A DNA stretch of 64,000 nucleotides, taken from CAYTGM01 sp964437365 (GTDB lineage: Bacteria > Sumerlaeota > Sumerlaeia > SLMS01). The notes beneath the pieces were generated by a model that did no database searches, was not told the DNA's origin, and saw only the letters and a program-made list of their open reading frames with translations. The stretch lies in contig CAYTGM010000002.1 in the NCBI GenBank assembly GCA_964437365.1, forward strand, positions 248,001-312,000. Direction: 5' to 3'. Both the position numbers and the translations under genes were made by a program. Shown in pieces: positions 44,526 to 53,489 of the stretch; the stretch's first letter is position 1; each line of letters starts with the position of its first letter.

Positions 44526-46418
44526 TCATCTATCCCGATTTGCCTGCTCTCTTCGTTCACGCAAAGTTCGTGTCCTCATGAACCTCCCTGATTGTTGCAG
44601 TCGATGTTGATGTTCTTCGTGGTACGCCTGTAATATTTTTTCAGCATCAACACCTTTAATCAGGCTTTCATCGATCATCTGAAGCAGCTTGCGCGTCAGG
44701 GAGAGTTGATGACGTTCCTGAAGACGGCGCAACAATTCCTCGGTCGCTTTTTCTGGATCGCTTCCTAACGGAGTCTGCCACGCCAGTAGTCGATTGATGA
44801 CCTGTCGATCGGCAGGAAACTCGCCACTGACTTCAAGGTCATCAAGAAGTGTCTGTACATATCCATGGTGATCAAAGAAGTAAAACAGCCATTTCCCGAT
44901 TTCACTCTCACCAATCCAGTCGTACTGCAACCGCAGTCGTACCCGTTCCAGAGCTTCGGGTGATTCCAGGACCATCTTCAGGAGGCTTCTCTCCAGCATA
45001 TCGTCCTCAGGAGCACCATGAGTGGGTAAAGGAGACTCTGAGCTTTCCTTTGCCCCTTCATTTTCACCAATAGGTCTTCTTGTTTCTATTTGTTCCGAGC
45101 GCTGCTGTTGCTCCTGTTTTCGAGCGATGATCTTCTCAATGGCCTGACGGGGAAGTCCTCCCAGTCTCTTCAAAAGTCTCATCATTCCAGATTCCCGCAT
45201 CACATCATTCCTGAGGGCGAGAAGTACTGGAGCCATTCTCTCACTTAGCTCCGCCTGACCAGCCATGCGCGACAGATCGAGGTCGGCAGCAGAGGCGTTC
45301 AGCGCAAAGTCGAAGAACTCGGGAGCCCCCTTAAGCTGCTCTTTCAACTTTTCAGGCCCTTCACGCTGTAGAAAAGTATCGGGGTCGTCGGTTTCCGGCA
45401 AACTGATAACACGAGTATCAAACCCTGTTTCCAGCAAGGGCAGCCCACCTTTCAGCATCGCTTTTTGTCCCGCTATGTCCCCGTCATAGAGGAAATATGT
45501 TTTTGTAGCGAATCGCTTCAGGAGTTTTGCCTGGCCTGGTGTGAGCGCCGTTCCCAGGCTTGCGACAGCCTGACGAAAACCATACGCATGTGCCATCAGG
45601 ACATCCATGTACCCTTCACAGAGAATTGCATAGCCCGATTCGTCAATAGCCTCCTGAGCAATGTTCAGCGCGTAAAGCATCTGGCTCTTCTTATAGACAA
45701 CTGTTTCAGCAGAATTCAGGTATTTGGGTGAGTGCTCTTCTTTGATGAGCTGACGGCCACCAAAACCGCAGACTTTGTTATTTATATCTTTGATTGGAAA
45801 GATAAGCCGATTGCGAAACCTGTCATAGACACGACCTTTTTCGCTTCGCACGCAGAGTCCAGCCTCCACGAGAATATGCTCAGTAAACCCCAGCCTGAGA
45901 AGGTGACTCTTCAATGCATCCCAGCTATCCAGGGCAGCGCCGAGTTCAAATTCTTCAGAAAGCTGAGCTCCAATGCTGCGTTTTGGAAGATACTCATGGG
46001 CGACAGGATTCTTTTTTTTGAGAAGATTTTTCCGGAACCATTTCAGGGCTTCCTGGTTTGCAGAAAGGATGTCTGTTCGCAGCTTACTCTGCTGGTCTCT
46101 TTCCTCTCGCGAGATGGGCGTCTCTGTTGGAAGCTCGAGTCCGATTTCATGAGCCAGCTTTTCAACCGCTTCGATGAATTCAAGCTTTTCTGTATTCATG
46201 ACGAAGTCGATAACAGATCCGCCGGCCCCACATCCAAAGCAGTGGAAAATGTTCTTACTCGGGACGACATTGAAGCTGGGCGTTTTTTCTTTATGAAAGG
46301 GGCAAAGACCTTTGTAGGAAGCACCTGCCTTTTTCAGAGAGACACTTCTTCCAACCAGTTCGACAACATCGACCTGCTCTTTGATCTGTTTCACGATTTC
46401 TCTAAAGTCGTTGTTCAA
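44526..46418 (-). CDS. dnaG: DNA primase DnaG
   Basis: The 630-residue product has an N-terminal zinc-binding domain CPFHKEKTPSF ... HCFGCGAGG (C39, H42, C60, C63), then the catalytic core with TOPRIM motifs AILCEGYMD (about 265) and FLYDGDIAGQKA, and a C-terminal helical DnaB-binding region. It synthesises RNA primers on the lagging strand. The rpoD-dnaG-rpsU arrangement is not seen; it is followed by the RapA-like gene 33 nt downstream. Confidence 0.95.
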   Translation of the reverse strand: MNNDFREIVKQIKEQVDVVELVGRSVSLKKAGASYKGLCPFHKEKTPSFNVVPSKNIFHCFGCGAGGSVIDFVMNTEKLEFIEAVEKLAHEIGLELPTETPISREERDQQSKLRTDILSANQEALKWFRKNLLKKKNPVAHEYLPKRSIGAQLSEEFELGAALDSWDALKSHLLRLGFTEHILVEAGLCVRSEKGRVYDRFRNRLIFPIKDINNKVCGFGGRQLIKEEHSPKYLNSAETVVYKKSQMLYALNIAQEAIDESGYAILCEGYMDVLMAHAYGFRQAVASLGTALTPGQAKLLKRFATKTYFLYDGDIAGQKAMLKGGLPLLETGFDTRVISLPETDDPDTFLQREGPEKLKEQLKGAPEFFDFALNASAADLDLSRMAGQAELSERMAPVLLALRNDVMRESGMMRLLKRLGGLPRQAIEKIIARKQEQQQRSEQIETRRPIGENEGAKESSESPLPTHGAPEDDMLERSLLKMVLESPEALERVRLRLQYDWIGESEIGKWLFYFFDHHGYVQTLLDDLEVSGEFPADRQVINRLLAWQTPLGSDPEKATEELLRRLQERHQLSLTRKLLQMIDESLIKGVDAEKILQAYHEEHQHRLQQSGRFMRTRTLRERREQANRDR

Positions 46419-46648
46419 GACTGTGATTCGGTCCTGTATCGATGGAAGTCATAAAGAGTGTTCATTCTGTGCTCAATGATTATATCTATAGCTCTGAATC
46501 CGGTTCGTATGCAACAGGCTATAAATGGGCACTCACCGGTGAAAAAACTTCGTTTCTTGAAAAATTCTTAGTGACATTGATCCACTTATGCTATTTAGTC
46601 GGCAATGCAGAATGAATAGAGACAGGACAGAGCTACCGGCGAAAAGCA

Positions 46649-47590
46649 ATGGAAGAATACCTCGTTGAACAAAGAAGAAACGAATTGGTTCAATCACTGA
46701 ACCATCGGTATTTTCTATTCGACCCTGTTGGCTCTGGTGAGCAGTCAATTGTCTTTGAGGCGATCCGGAAGCTGGATAGCTCCTCTGCTGCCGTCAAATA
46801 CATGAGTCTCTCCTCTTGTCTGGATGATGCGGAACACAGCCGTGTTTTGGAACGTATTGACGCCTTCTATAAGATACAATGCCCATGGGTCATCGCGACT
46901 CATGAGTCTATTATCACTCATAAGCGAGACGGTATTATCCTGGTCATGGAGTTCTTTGAGGGTGAATCTCTCGATGCCTACATCAGGAACAATGAAGAGC
47001 TTGTCACCCTTGGACATTTGATCGGGCTTCTTCGACAAGGAGCTGAGGGTCTTGATTCTCTTCACCGATCTGGAGTGATTCATCGTGATATCAAGCCTCA
47101 TAATTTCCTTGTGTCTCCATTGTCTAAGATTATGAAAATCAGTGATTTAGGGCTTGCGATGACTATTTCTGAAACAACGAAAGGGACATCCACACATTCT
47201 GCAGGAAGCCCTGCGTTTATGGCTCCCGAACAGATCACTGGAATTCAGCTTACTCCAGCGGCTGATGTGTATTCATTCGCAATGTCGATCTATTATTTGC
47301 TCTCCCGTAAGATCGCGTTTGAGTCAAGTGATGCAAGACAACTGCTTTATGCTCATATGAACGAGGCACCGTTGCCACTCAGGCACTGGAACCGAAGTTG
47401 GCCGATTGAATTGGACCGATGCCTGAGCCGATCTCTCGCAAAGAACCCCGAGGAAAGGCATACAACTGCAACTGCTCTCGTCGCTGAGGTCGCTGAGTCG
47501 CTATCGGCCTTCACACCACTCCGACTCTCAAGTTTCTTTGGTGGTTCGATGTCAAATCAGGCCCGACGGGAAATTCCTGTTAATTTTTAA
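46649..47590 (+). CDS. Ser/Thr protein kinase
   Basis: The 313-residue Hanks-type kinase is a single domain with no sensor or membrane segment. Glycine loop VGSGEQSIVF (27-36), Lys50, HRDIKPHNFL (145-154), DLG in place of DFG (166-168) and APEQITG. The activation segment contains several Thr/Ser. It diverges from dnaG and converges with the response regulator. No partner phosphatase or substrate is evident. Confidence 0.88.
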   Translation: MEEYLVEQRRNELVQSLNHRYFLFDPVGSGEQSIVFEAIRKLDSSSAAVKYMSLSSCLDDAEHSRVLERIDAFYKIQCPWVIATHESIITHKRDGIILVMEFFEGESLDAYIRNNEELVTLGHLIGLLRQGAEGLDSLHRSGVIHRDIKPHNFLVSPLSKIMKISDLGLAMTISETTKGTSTHSAGSPAFMAPEQITGIQLTPAADVYSFAMSIYYLLSRKIAFESSDARQLLYAHMNEAPLPLRHWNRSWPIELDRCLSRSLAKNPEERHTTATALVAEVAESLSAFTPLRLSSFFGGSMSNQARREIPVNF

Positions 47591-47655
47591 GACAAAAAAA
47601 ATTGTACCCTAATTCGCTGGATGAATAGGTTACCATATCATTTTGTTGAAAGATT

Positions 47656-48519
47656 TTATTCTTTCTCGCTTTTCCGATAGTTGACAATCTTCCAGCCTTC
47701 GAAAGTTTTCTTAAGAACGTAGCTCTCTTCGAATTGCGAGATCTCTCCAGCGACCTTATCTTCCCGGAGCACTGTAACTCGAGCCATATTGAGACTCACC
47801 TTTTCCTGAATCACTCTGACAACTTTTTGGCGTCTCAGTTTCCCCTTTTCTTCAAGATAAGTCTGTCTTCGATCTGAAACATAGTCTTGCAGAGAGACGC
47901 TTCCAAGCAAGTCATCGCTGAGGCATTGATACTCGACTGCAAAATTCTGGCTATTCCAGGACTCCACAAAGATCTGAACGATTTCCTTTGGAGCAACTTC
48001 CTTCAGGTCGACTGGAATCCGTGTATCTGTATCATTAGGCTCTGAAGGCGGCTTGCGTCCTCTGGAACTTGCCGAGGGAGCAGCTTGAGTTGGTTGAGGT
48101 GGTTCCGCGGGTTGAGGCTTGTTGCCACTGCTCACATAGGTGGATCGACGAAGAATATACTCTACTCGTCCCATGATATCCAACGGGTCGAAGGGTTTAT
48201 TCACGTAGTCGTCCACATTAAGTGAACGAATCCAGAATTCCCTTGGACGCCTCTCGTCATCATCCAGGGAGGAAAGGACGATGACAGGAATAGACCGAAG
48301 ATCTTCGTTTTTCTTCAGCTGCTTGATAACTTCGAGCCCACTGACGCGAGGCATCATTAAGTCGACAATGATCAGATCAAAATCCTCTTCATGGGCAGCG
48401 TCCAGCCCTTCCTGGCCACCTTCAGCGGTAATGACATCATGTCCTTTGGTCAGCAGCACAGCATACAGCATCTGCAATACTTCGGGCTCATCATCAATCA
48501 CCAGGATGCGCTTACTCAT
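47656..48519 (-). CDS. Response regulator with NTF2-like C-terminal domain
   Basis: 287 residues. Receiver domain (1-130) with acidic D9/D10/E11, phospho-acceptor D53 (IIVDLMMPR) and VNKPFDP lysine. A Pro/Ser linker (about 132-163) leads to a C-terminal domain (about 170-287), IVQIFVESWNSQNFAVEY ... WKIVNYRKSEKE, which resembles NTF2/SnoaL-fold domains with the cone-shaped ligand pocket. It has no DNA-binding domain, so output is protein- or ligand-based. A receiver joined to this fold is not a combination I know. No cognate kinase adjacent. Confidence 0.82.
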   Translation of the reverse strand: MSKRILVIDDEPEVLQMLYAVLLTKGHDVITAEGGQEGLDAAHEEDFDLIIVDLMMPRVSGLEVIKQLKKNEDLRSIPVIVLSSLDDDERRPREFWIRSLNVDDYVNKPFDPLDIMGRVEYILRRSTYVSSGNKPQPAEPPQPTQAAPSASSRGRKPPSEPNDTDTRIPVDLKEVAPKEIVQIFVESWNSQNFAVEYQCLSDDLLGSVSLQDYVSDRRQTYLEEKGKLRRQKVVRVIQEKVSLNMARVTVLREDKVAGEISQFEESYVLKKTFEGWKIVNYRKSEKE

Positions 48520-48764
48520 AGAAGAACTCTTTCATGGTTCAATAGCTTGAAGGGGGATGAGCAGATCGTCTGATTTCGTCCTTTCTGCTCTGGTTCGAGG
48601 GAATCGAAAACTGCAGGTGGTCGCAACGTCTTATTTGGAAGAAAAGGATGTTTTCACTTTTAGCTCTTGCCGACTCCCGGCCTTCAGGACTCAGATACGG
48701 CACTCCGTTTTACGGATATTTTTGCCAGTAGAATCTGGACATTGCGAAAGGCTATCGTCGGCGA

Positions 48765-49892
48765 ATGGATCTTGATTTACTCAGGAAAGAAATCGATCAA
48801 ATTGACAGCGATTTAGTGAAGTTGCTGGACCGGCGGGCAGAAATCGCCTCAGAAGTCGGTAAGTCAAAAGCAACGAGCGGCAGGGCGACATTTGACCCAG
48901 GTCGTGCCAAAGCTGTTATCCTTGAAGCAATCAAGAGGTCCAACGGTGCATTTCCTACGGAAGGGCTCAGATACGTATTTCAAGAAATGATTAGTGCCTG
49001 CTTAAACCTTCAGAAGCCATTACGAGTTGCATATCTTGGCCCAAGTAGCACCTGGGCACATCAGGCTGCAGTGCGAGAGTTTGGATCATCCGTTGAATTC
49101 ATCGGCTGTCGAGTTATCCGAGAGGTCTTCTCCTCTGTCGATAAAGGTCAGGCAGACTACGGTGTTGTCCCCATTGAGAACAGTAATGGTGGGACCGTTC
49201 ATACAACACTCGATGCGTTTATCGATTATGACGTCCGCGTTTGCAGCGAAGTCCTTCTACCCATTAATCACGCTCTTCTGAGTGCTGTTCAGCTTGATAA
49301 GATTAAGAATGTCTATAGCCATCCTCAGGCACTCATGCAATGCAGCAAGTGGCTTAAAGAGAATTTGCCTGACGCAAAGCTGATTGACACAGAATCAACC
49401 ACTCAGGGTATGCAGCAGGCCGAGAAGGATTCAGAAGGAGCCGCAATTGGAAGTGATAATGCTGCCGAGAAATACGGTCTCATGGTCCTGGCCAAGCGCA
49501 TCCAGAACGATATAGACAATACAACTCGATTCCTTGTGTTGAGTAAAACTGACAATAAAGCCTCTGGCGATGACAAGACTTCGCTTATGTTCAGTGTTAA
49601 AGATCGCCCGGGTGCACTCTTTGAAATTCTATACCCATTCAAAGAACTTGGTATTAACCTGAGTAAGCTGGAGTCACGCCCAACGAAAAGGCGCGCCTGG
49701 GAACAGGCTTTCTTCGTTGATGCAGACGGCCACAGAAATGATAAGTCTGTGCTGGAAGCTATCGAACGAATCAGAGAGCATTGTGATTCGCTCAGAGTTC
49801 TTGGGAGTTATCCACGAGACAAATCTCCAAGAGAGATCGAAGAATTACAACGTTTAGCTATTAAGGAAAAGGCGGAAAGTCAGGAACAGTAA
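48765..49892 (+). CDS. pheA: Bifunctional chorismate mutase / prephenate dehydratase
   Basis: The 375-residue protein is three-domain: AroQ chorismate mutase (about 1-85, LRKEIDQIDSDLVKLLDRRA), prephenate dehydratase (about 88-270, AYLGPSSTWAHQAA, GVVPIENSNGG, NTTRFLVL) and ACT regulatory domain (about 280-365) with the Phe-binding KLESRPT motif. It makes phenylpyruvate from chorismate with feedback by phenylalanine. The order mutase-dehydratase-ACT is normal for P-proteins. Confidence 0.95.
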   Translation: MDLDLLRKEIDQIDSDLVKLLDRRAEIASEVGKSKATSGRATFDPGRAKAVILEAIKRSNGAFPTEGLRYVFQEMISACLNLQKPLRVAYLGPSSTWAHQAAVREFGSSVEFIGCRVIREVFSSVDKGQADYGVVPIENSNGGTVHTTLDAFIDYDVRVCSEVLLPINHALLSAVQLDKIKNVYSHPQALMQCSKWLKENLPDAKLIDTESTTQGMQQAEKDSEGAAIGSDNAAEKYGLMVLAKRIQNDIDNTTRFLVLSKTDNKASGDDKTSLMFSVKDRPGALFEILYPFKELGINLSKLESRPTKRRAWEQAFFVDADGHRNDKSVLEAIERIREHCDSLRVLGSYPRDKSPREIEELQRLAIKEKAESQEQ

Positions 49893-49917
49893 GCTGCATC
49901 CTTCTTGACGCGAGCTG

Positions 49918-50919
49918 TTACTTTATTCCTTCCACGACAACTCTCTTTCGGCCCTTCTTAATCACACCGATTTCAACGGCGTGCACCATCGCACGTCTGA
50001 GAACTTTGATGGCGAGCTCTTTGTCTCGCTCAGGTACAACAACGCACATACCAATTCCCATGTTGAAGACTTTATACATCTCAGATTCTTCAACGGGCCC
50101 TTTTTCCTGAATCGTCTTGAAAATTTCTGGTCTATCCCATGTCGTAGGATCAATCTGCGCATAGACCTTTTCGGGAAGCACACGAATCAGATTACCCGCT
50201 ATACCGCCCCCTGTAATATGAGCGATTCCACGTACTTTCACTTTCTTTAAAAGCTTGAGGATTGGTTGAACGTAAATAGAAGTTGGCTTAAGCATTGATT
50301 CAAGGACCGCTCTTTTCTTCGCTCCTTTAGGTGCCGGTGCCTGATCGAGAAGAACTCTTCTTGCAAGACTGTAACCGTTACTGTGGATTCCTGAAGACGG
50401 GAGACCAATCACTGCATCACCAGGTTTAATCTTGCTGCCATCAATAACAGCTGACTTTTCAACGACGCCAACTCCAAAGCCTGCCAGATCAAAACCTCCC
50501 TTAGGATATACACCCGGAAGCTCCGCTGTCTCCCCTCCGGTCAATTCACAGCCTGCCTGACGGCAACCTTCAACGATTCCTTTAAGCACATCAAGAGCCT
50601 GTGCTTTATTCAAGCGGTCTGTTGCGTAATAGTCGAGAAATGAAATGGGCTTTGCCCCTGTAACCACCAGGTCATTCACCACCATGGCGACCAGATCAAT
50701 TCCAATAGTATTGTATATCTTCAATTCCTCTGCCACCAGGAGCTTCGTTCCTACGCCATCGGTGGCCAGAACCAGCTGAGGGTTCTTCAACCCCTTGGGG
50801 ACTGGAACAAGTCCACCAAACCCACCAATGGAAGGGTTAATCTTTTTCAGATCATCGACGAGTGAATCTCCCTCATCAATATCAACACCTGAATCTTTGT
50901 AGGTAATTTTTTTTGCCAT
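49918..50919 (-). CDS. purM: Phosphoribosylformylglycinamidine cyclo-ligase PurM
   Basis: From the ATG at 50919 it has 333 residues; a TTG 13 codons upstream is possible. It closes the imidazole ring of AIR in purine synthesis with ATP. Landmarks: ITYKDSGVDIDEGD N-terminus, GGETAELPGVY and GIAHITGGGIAGNL. No other purine gene is adjacent. A perfect 8-bp hairpin AAGGTGAT-AATCC-ATCACCTT (50967-50987) lies about 48 nt upstream and may be a control element. Confidence 0.95.
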   Translation of the reverse strand: MAKKITYKDSGVDIDEGDSLVDDLKKINPSIGGFGGLVPVPKGLKNPQLVLATDGVGTKLLVAEELKIYNTIGIDLVAMVVNDLVVTGAKPISFLDYYATDRLNKAQALDVLKGIVEGCRQAGCELTGGETAELPGVYPKGGFDLAGFGVGVVEKSAVIDGSKIKPGDAVIGLPSSGIHSNGYSLARRVLLDQAPAPKGAKKRAVLESMLKPTSIYVQPILKLLKKVKVRGIAHITGGGIAGNLIRVLPEKVYAQIDPTTWDRPEIFKTIQEKGPVEESEMYKVFNMGIGMCVVVPERDKELAIKVLRRAMVHAVEIGVIKKGRKRVVVEGIK

Positions 50920-50966
50920 GGTTATTTTTCTATCGCAGATTGAATTGATCCAACTCAATATTCGTC

Positions 50967-50987
50967 AAGGTGATAATCCATCACCTT
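50967..50987 (-). promoter_or_regulatory. Leader hairpin upstream of purM
   Basis: A perfect 8-bp inverted repeat with a 5-nt loop between purM and the divergent glycosyltransferase gene. Position suits an operator or mRNA leader; no PurR-box-like consensus recognised. Confidence 0.3.
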
Positions 50988-51109
50988 AAGCGTTCTTGCA
51001 TTCAGAGATCAGCGTTGGCGTTCCTGTGGGCAAGGGCATTCCGGGGATATCTTGTGCTCTGAAGAATAATAAGGAATATCTTGATCAGATGTAGAAAGAA
51101 ATCTTTGCG

Positions 51110-52318
51110 ATGACAACCTTTCTCTCCGTTACTTTGCTGCTGCACATTATTTTATGGTACCTGATATGGCACAGAAAGTTCCATCTTCATACTTCCTTTT
51201 TGCCCAATGTACTCTCTCCCGGAAATGTGCGTCGTGGCTTCTCCGACCAGGTACCACGTGTCGCTATCCTCGTTCCGGCCAGAAATGAGGAAAGGTATGT
51301 CTATCAGGCAGTCCGTTCTCTTCTCCTGCTCAACTATCCCAACTACGAAATTGTCGTGGCAAACGACCATTCCACAGACAAGACTCGTGAGTTACTTGAT
51401 CAGCTCAAAGCAGAGTTCCCATCGGCAGAACTGACACTGATCGACGTCCCTGAATTGCCAGCTGGATGGATGGGGAAGTGTCACGCACTATATCATGCCG
51501 AAAAAAACACCATCAGGAAAGCAGATCTCTACCTCTTCACCGACGCCGATATCATTCATCATACAGAAACTCTTAAGAATGCCGTAAGGTTGATGGCCGA
51601 AAAGAAAGCCGACCTTTTTGCCCTCATGCCCGGCGTACGGTGTATTTCTCCCTGGGAGAATTCACTCATCCCTTTATTCATGCACCTCGGTGTTGTGAGC
51701 ATGAACCCTTCTCACTTAAATGACCCCATGAAGAAGGATGTTGTTGGAATTGGAGCCTTCACTCTAATTGATTCAGGTCTATATAAATCCTGGGGTGGAC
51801 ATGAGGCCATCAAAGGTGAAGCCATCGATGATATAGCACTCGGTCTGAAGACAAAGCGTGCTGGAGGTCGGATTTATCTCATGAGAGGGAAAGAAGCCGT
51901 TCGGGTCCGTATGTATACTGACTTGAAGTCCATGATTTTGGGGTTTGAAAAAAACATGCATACCGCTTTCGGATTTTCATTTCCCCAAGCGATATTCGTT
52001 TCATTTATTTTTCCCTTAACTCACTTGGTTCCGCTGGCAGTTCTGATATACTCCCTGCTTTCCATACCTTCTACATTCTCACTTTTCTGCGGAGGGACAG
52101 CGCTCTTGCTCCACCTTCTGACAGGTCTGACCATTTATCAAAGGGCAAGTCGCTTTATCTATTGCCGACCTGGTGATACGATTCTTTTTTTTCCACTGGG
52201 TGTCATCCTTGCCATGTATATCCTCATCGTTTCAACATGGTTCGGGGATGTTCGCGGTATCGTCAGGTGGCGGGGGAGGGCAATTGAACGCCCTGAACAG
52301 GAAGTTAAACTACTTTAA
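51110..52318 (+). CDS. Membrane-anchored GT2-family glycosyltransferase
   Basis: 402 residues. N-terminal membrane anchor (about 1-20), then a GT-A domain: RVAILVPARNEERYVYQAV, ANDHSTDKTREL, DXD-type FTDADIIHH and EAIDDIALGLKTKRAG, with two to three helices at the C-terminus (about 280-385). The arrangement resembles carotenoid/hopanoid-associated enzymes (CruC/HpnB type). Donor and acceptor are not predictable. It is followed by a strong 14-bp hairpin. Confidence 0.88.
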   Translation: MTTFLSVTLLLHIILWYLIWHRKFHLHTSFLPNVLSPGNVRRGFSDQVPRVAILVPARNEERYVYQAVRSLLLLNYPNYEIVVANDHSTDKTRELLDQLKAEFPSAELTLIDVPELPAGWMGKCHALYHAEKNTIRKADLYLFTDADIIHHTETLKNAVRLMAEKKADLFALMPGVRCISPWENSLIPLFMHLGVVSMNPSHLNDPMKKDVVGIGAFTLIDSGLYKSWGGHEAIKGEAIDDIALGLKTKRAGGRIYLMRGKEAVRVRMYTDLKSMILGFEKNMHTAFGFSFPQAIFVSFIFPLTHLVPLAVLIYSLLSIPSTFSLFCGGTALLLHLLTGLTIYQRASRFIYCRPGDTILFFPLGVILAMYILIVSTWFGDVRGIVRWRGRAIERPEQEVKLL

Positions 52319-52321
52319 TAC

Positions 52322-52354
52322 TACGATACTCCCTGTGAAACAGGGAGTATCGTA
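52322..52354. terminator. Convergent-gene hairpin terminator
   Basis: Perfect 14-bp stem TACGATACTCCCTG / CAGGGAGTATCGTA with a 5-nt loop, immediately after the glycosyltransferase stop and 40 nt past the dgcN stop. T-tracts are poor on both sides, but the position and strength favour bidirectional termination. Confidence 0.65.
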
Positions 52355-52394
52355 AATGAACGAGATGTTAATGGAAGTTAAATACGAAGTAGGC

Positions 52395-53462
52395 TTACTT
52401 CCCGACTTCTTTTCTGTGTGCCTCAACGGCATCGATCAGTTTCTTCGTTCCGAACCTGACGGGGTCCGTTGCCGGGACACCGAGAAGAGCTTCCACCTCT
52501 TTGATTTCTGCCTGAATTTCTTCTTCCGAAGTTCCGCTACTATTGATCGAAACTCCGATGATCTTTGCATCTGGTTTGAGATGTTTGACCTGGTGAAGGT
52601 ATAGATCTGCAACCTCGTTTAGTGGAGGTATCGGTATATCTTTAATCTTAGAGACTTCCTTGCGTGTTGACTGATGGCACAAAATGATACCATCAGGACA
52701 CGAACCGTGAATGAGTGCCAGCGTTACGGAACTGAAGCCCGGATGGTAGAGTGAGCCCTGCCCTTCGACAAGAACAACATCGACGTCTTTACATGCCATA
52801 ACATCCCTCTCGACGCAGCCAGCCATAAAATCTCCGGGGATGGCATCAATAGGAGATCCCCAACCAGCGATCGCAATACCGACCTGACCTGTTGCAACGA
52901 ACTCACTGTTGATTCCCCTCATATTCATATCTCTGTTCATTTCGCAGGCAACTGTCATCTTGCCGATGGCAGCATCCGTTCCTACCATCAGGGCGATATA
53001 GTTGTCTGACCAGCGGCAAAGGCCGCCTCCAACGGGAAGATTCTTCCCTGGTTTCCTCAAGTCCCAGATCTCTACACCGTTGCGGTTTGCCGCATCGGCA
53101 ATATCCGGATCTTCCGACATGAAATCATGGAGGCCCGCCCAACAGTCGAGACCCTTGTCGATTGCATCTAGAATCATGTTCTTGAGATCATCAGGAAGTC
53201 GACCACCAGTTGGTGTAATGCCTACCAGAAGAGCCTCTGGCTTAAACTTCATCGCATCTTCGAGACTTGCGACGACAGGGACATCTCCACCAAATCCAAT
53301 CACTTCATTGGCAGTCTGTCCCGCCTTAGACTCATCGATCACCGCCACAGAATCGTGGATACCGTAGCGTAAAACTCCAGTTGTCATCTTACTGGACCTC
53401 AGACTGAAAAGTCCCGGTGCAAGATGTACAACTCTTTTCTTAACTACTCGTCGTTCAATCAC
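52395..53462 (-). CDS. dgcN: DUF1611 protein, probable D-glutamate N-acetyltransferase DgcN
   Basis: The 355-residue DUF1611 protein has an N-terminal domain with KMTTGVLRYGIHD and VIDESKAGQTANEV, and a C-terminal P-loop-like domain with MVGTDAAIGKMTVACEM and VEGQGSLYHPGFSSVTLAL. DUF1611 next to a dipeptide-epimerase homologue is the DgcN-DgcA pair, in which D-glutamate is N-acetylated and then racemised to N-acetyl-L-glutamate (marine proteobacteria and haloarchaea; recalled from memory). It follows dgcA by 27 nt. Assignment rests on the pairing. Confidence 0.8.
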   Translation of the reverse strand: MIERRVVKKRVVHLAPGLFSLRSSKMTTGVLRYGIHDSVAVIDESKAGQTANEVIGFGGDVPVVASLEDAMKFKPEALLVGITPTGGRLPDDLKNMILDAIDKGLDCWAGLHDFMSEDPDIADAANRNGVEIWDLRKPGKNLPVGGGLCRWSDNYIALMVGTDAAIGKMTVACEMNRDMNMRGINSEFVATGQVGIAIAGWGSPIDAIPGDFMAGCVERDVMACKDVDVVLVEGQGSLYHPGFSSVTLALIHGSCPDGIILCHQSTRKEVSKIKDIPIPPLNEVADLYLHQVKHLKPDAKIIGVSINSSGTSEEEIQAEIKEVEALLGVPATDPVRFGTKKLIDAVEAHRKEVGK

Positions 53463-53489
53463 TATCTCTTCTCCATCACATGTCTGTAC

